From NCBI GenBank assembly GCA_030612185.1, contig JAUWOI010000007.1:1-24354 (forward strand): a DNA stretch of 24,354 nt, given 5' to 3'. The number at the start of each line of letters is the position of its first letter. Positions within the stretch are counted from its first letter, which is position 1. This DNA is from Anaerolineae bacterium (GTDB lineage: Bacteria > Chloroflexota > Anaerolineae > B4-G1). Made by a program: the position numbers and the translations under genes. Shown in pieces: positions 22,513 through 24,354 of the stretch. The notes under the pieces were generated by a model that worked only from the letters and a program-made list of their open reading frames with translations, was not told the origin of the DNA and searched no databases.

Positions 22513-23955
22513 GTGACTCACCAATTGCCAATACCCACGTTGCAGCCCTTCGTCCGCGCCCTTTCCGACGAACAGGTGCGGGCGATTCACTACGGTACGC
22601 TGGAGATACTGGCCCAGACCGGCGTGGAGATGCAAGATATTCGAGGACGTGAACTGCTGCTCGACGCTGGTGCCTGGGAATCCGAAGGCCGCATCAAGAT
22701 ACCGGAGAACATGGTCAGTGACGCCATCGCCAGCGTGCCCTCACGCATCCCCATGTACAACCGGCTGGGCAACCTGACCATGCCGCTGGAACTAGGCAAG
22801 GTATTCTTCGGTTCCGGTTCCGATACCACCTTCACGTTAGACGTGGAGACCGGCGAACGTCGCCGCACAACGGCTCAGGACGTTGAGGACATCGCCCGTC
22901 TGTGCGACGCGCTGGAGCGCATAGACTTCATCATGTCTATGGGCAATCCCTCCGACGTGCCGCCCGACGACCTCTACATTCACGAATTCATCCGCATGAT
23001 CCGTGGCTCGGTCAAGCCCAACATCTACACCGCCAAGAACCGCGCCGATATGGAGGACATCTATCGTATCGCGGTGGCCGTGGCCGGTGGTGAGCAGGCG
23101 TTGCGTGAGAAGCCGTTCCTCTTGCTCTACGCTGAGTCCATCTCCCCGCTGCTTTTCCCAGAAGAATCACTTCAGAAACTGATCTTTTGCGCCGAGAAAG
23201 GCATTCCGGCTGCTTATCCGCCCTCGCCCAACACCGGCGGCGGCGGACCGATCACGCTGGCAGGCGCGTTGACGCTGGGAAACGCAGAGTGTCTGGTTGG
23301 GCTGATCATCTCACAGTTGATCTGCCCCGGCACGCCGTTCCTCTACGGGATGAACACGGCGGCAATGGATATGAAGAGCGCCATCGTCAGTTACGGCAGC
23401 CCAGAGTGGCCACTGGGCATGATGGCGCAGATGGAACTGGCCCGTTATTACAATCTCCCCGCCTGGTCAGCAGGTGGCGCCAGTGACAGCAAAGTGGTAG
23501 ATGCGCAGGCGGGCATCGAGATGACCTTCTCCATCCTGACCAACTTCCTGGCGCGTGCCACGCTAGTGCACGACGTGGGCTACATCGAATACGGGTCCAC
23601 CTCCTCAATGGAGGCGCTGGTGATCGCCGACGAGATTATCCGCGAGACCCGTTTCCTGGTAGAAGGGCTCGCCGTCAACGAGACAACGCTGGCCCTCGAC
23701 GTCATCGCTCGCATCAGGCCAGGCGGGGGGTTCCTGGCGGACGATCACACCCTCGACAACTGGAAGTGGGCCCAGTGGAAGCCGGACCTGATTGACCGTA
23801 GCCGCTACGACCGCTGGGTGAAGCAAGGCAGCAAGGACATGTTCACGCGGGCCAACGAGCGAGCACGGGAGATCCTGGACGAGCACGTGGTACCACCCTT
23901 GCAGGAAGAGGCCGAGGCAGTGATCGCGGAGGTGCTGGCAGAGCGCGCCGGGTGA
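22513..23955 (+). CDS. MttB-family corrinoid methyltransferase, non-pyrrolysine (second copy)
   Basis: A 480-residue paralogue of the preceding gene. It shares the start pattern (ALSDEQVRAIHYGTLEILAQTGVEM), the barrel (NTGGGGPITLAGALTLGNAE) and the end (FTRANERAREILDEHVVPPL), but differs strongly elsewhere, so it is an old paralogue, not a recent duplicate. The frame has no amber codon. GTG 22513 is preceded by GGAGGT (22499-22504). Two MttB proteins beside one corrinoid protein suggest either two substrates or a complex; both are inferences. It ends 23 bases before the M20 gene. Confidence 0.88.
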   Translation: MTHQLPIPTLQPFVRALSDEQVRAIHYGTLEILAQTGVEMQDIRGRELLLDAGAWESEGRIKIPENMVSDAIASVPSRIPMYNRLGNLTMPLELGKVFFGSGSDTTFTLDVETGERRRTTAQDVEDIARLCDALERIDFIMSMGNPSDVPPDDLYIHEFIRMIRGSVKPNIYTAKNRADMEDIYRIAVAVAGGEQALREKPFLLLYAESISPLLFPEESLQKLIFCAEKGIPAAYPPSPNTGGGGPITLAGALTLGNAECLVGLIISQLICPGTPFLYGMNTAAMDMKSAIVSYGSPEWPLGMMAQMELARYYNLPAWSAGGASDSKVVDAQAGIEMTFSILTNFLARATLVHDVGYIEYGSTSSMEALVIADEIIRETRFLVEGLAVNETTLALDVIARIRPGGGFLADDHTLDNWKWAQWKPDLIDRSRYDRWVKQGSKDMFTRANERAREILDEHVVPPLQEEAEAVIAEVLAERAG

Positions 23956-23978
23956 GAACGGCGGATTAGAGGAGGAAG

Positions 23979-24354
23979 ATGTCAAACCAGGTAGATTTCA
24001 GAGCCGAAGCGGAAGCGCTGCGCGAGCAATTGGTCGCCTGGCGGCGCGACTTTCATATGCACCCGGAATTGGCCTTTCAGGAACACCGCTCGGCTGAGGT
24101 CATCGCCGAGCGATTGTGCGAATTGGGCTACCAGGTGCAGACAGGCGTCGCCACCACCGGCGTGGTCGCGCTACTGAAGGGGCAACAACCTGGCCCGGTG
24201 GTGATGTTACGCTTCGACATGGACGCGCTGCCCATCACCGAGGAGAACGAGACCGACTACGTGTCGCAGAACCCTGGCGTGATGCACGCCTGCGGCCACG
24301 ACGCTCACATGGCAATAGGCCTGGGCATCGCCACGCTGATGACGAAGCGTCGTG
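23979..24354 (+). CDS. M20 family amidohydrolase (5' part, cut by window end)
   Basis: The first 125 residues of an M20D-type metallohydrolase (aminoacylase/carboxypeptidase group); family members have about 390-430 residues, so roughly a third is present. ATG 23979 follows GGAGGA closely. Seen are RRDFHMHPELAFQEHRSAE at the start, LRFDMDALP (usually LRADMDALP, so Phe replaces Ala), and the metal-binding HACGHDAHM with C105 and H107. These enzymes cut N-acyl amino acids, indole conjugates or similar amides. As the last visible gene of the locus it may split an imported conjugate into acid and amine before or after demethylation. Confidence 0.87.
   Translation, partial: MSNQVDFRAEAEALREQLVAWRRDFHMHPELAFQEHRSAEVIAERLCELGYQVQTGVATTGVVALLKGQQPGPVVMLRFDMDALPITEENETDYVSQNPGVMHACGHDAHMAIGLGIATLMTKRR

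Noticed and set aside
21016..23955. Pyrrolysine-encoding MttB
   Set aside because: Both MttB-family frames run to TGA without an internal amber codon, so they belong to the non-pyrrolysine group.

Overview
The window reads as a chromosomal segment of a GC-rich bacterium, most likely a Chloroflexota lineage (Anaerolineae-like). The reasons are a Tat-dependent lipoprotein for peptide-type ABC uptake, STAND-like ATPases joined to WD40/TPR or OmpR-type winged-helix domains, pyrrolysine-free MttB homologues, and many short palindromes and simple repeats between genes. The assignment rests on gene content and style only; no rRNA or marker gene is present.

Layout. (1) 1-569 has no gene and is packed with hairpins, a 33-bp tandem repeat and a heptamer array. 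(2) 570-5050 (+) holds two related P-loop ATPases, one with TPR and a seven-bladed WD40 propeller, the other ending in an OmpR/PhoB-type DNA-binding domain. (3) 5091-7161 (-) is a two-gene operon: a SufR-like HTH regulator with conserved cysteines, then a B12-binding radical SAM protein. Its promoter overlaps a perfect palindrome. (4) 7353-8150 (+) is a PSP1/RicT-type protein read divergently from the regulator and closed by a terminator hairpin. (5) 8357-24354 (+) is a long catabolic and transport locus: GntR/FCD regulator (behind a perfect sigma70-type promoter), class I glutamine amidotransferase, Tat-exported solute-binding lipoprotein, two permeases, a four-helix-bundle (S23/IVP) gene inserted between repeats, a fused double ABC ATPase, a CBS-ACT protein, TatA, TatB, an MmgE/PrpD protein, a methyl-tetrahydrofolate methyltransferase, a corrinoid protein, two MttB-family methyltransferases, and the start of an M20 amidohydrolase.

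How it may work together (inference). The ABC system imports a small, probably N-methylated or amide/peptide-like compound. An MttB homologue moves a methyl group to the corrinoid protein, and the pterin-dependent methyltransferase passes it to tetrahydrofolate. The M20, amidotransferase and PrpD-like enzymes would process the rest of the molecule. The GntR protein probably controls the locus. TatA and TatB encoded inside the locus may serve export of the twin-arginine binding protein. The substrate cannot be read from sequence.

The most unusual structure lies between genes. A palindrome-bearing element occurs twice in opposite orientation (about 248-430 and 9824-9947). Short tandem arrays of 5 to 8 bp sit directly on or next to stop codons of six genes, and two of these arrays, as inverted AGGTTA-like hexamers, bracket the four-helix-bundle gene that splits the transporter operon.
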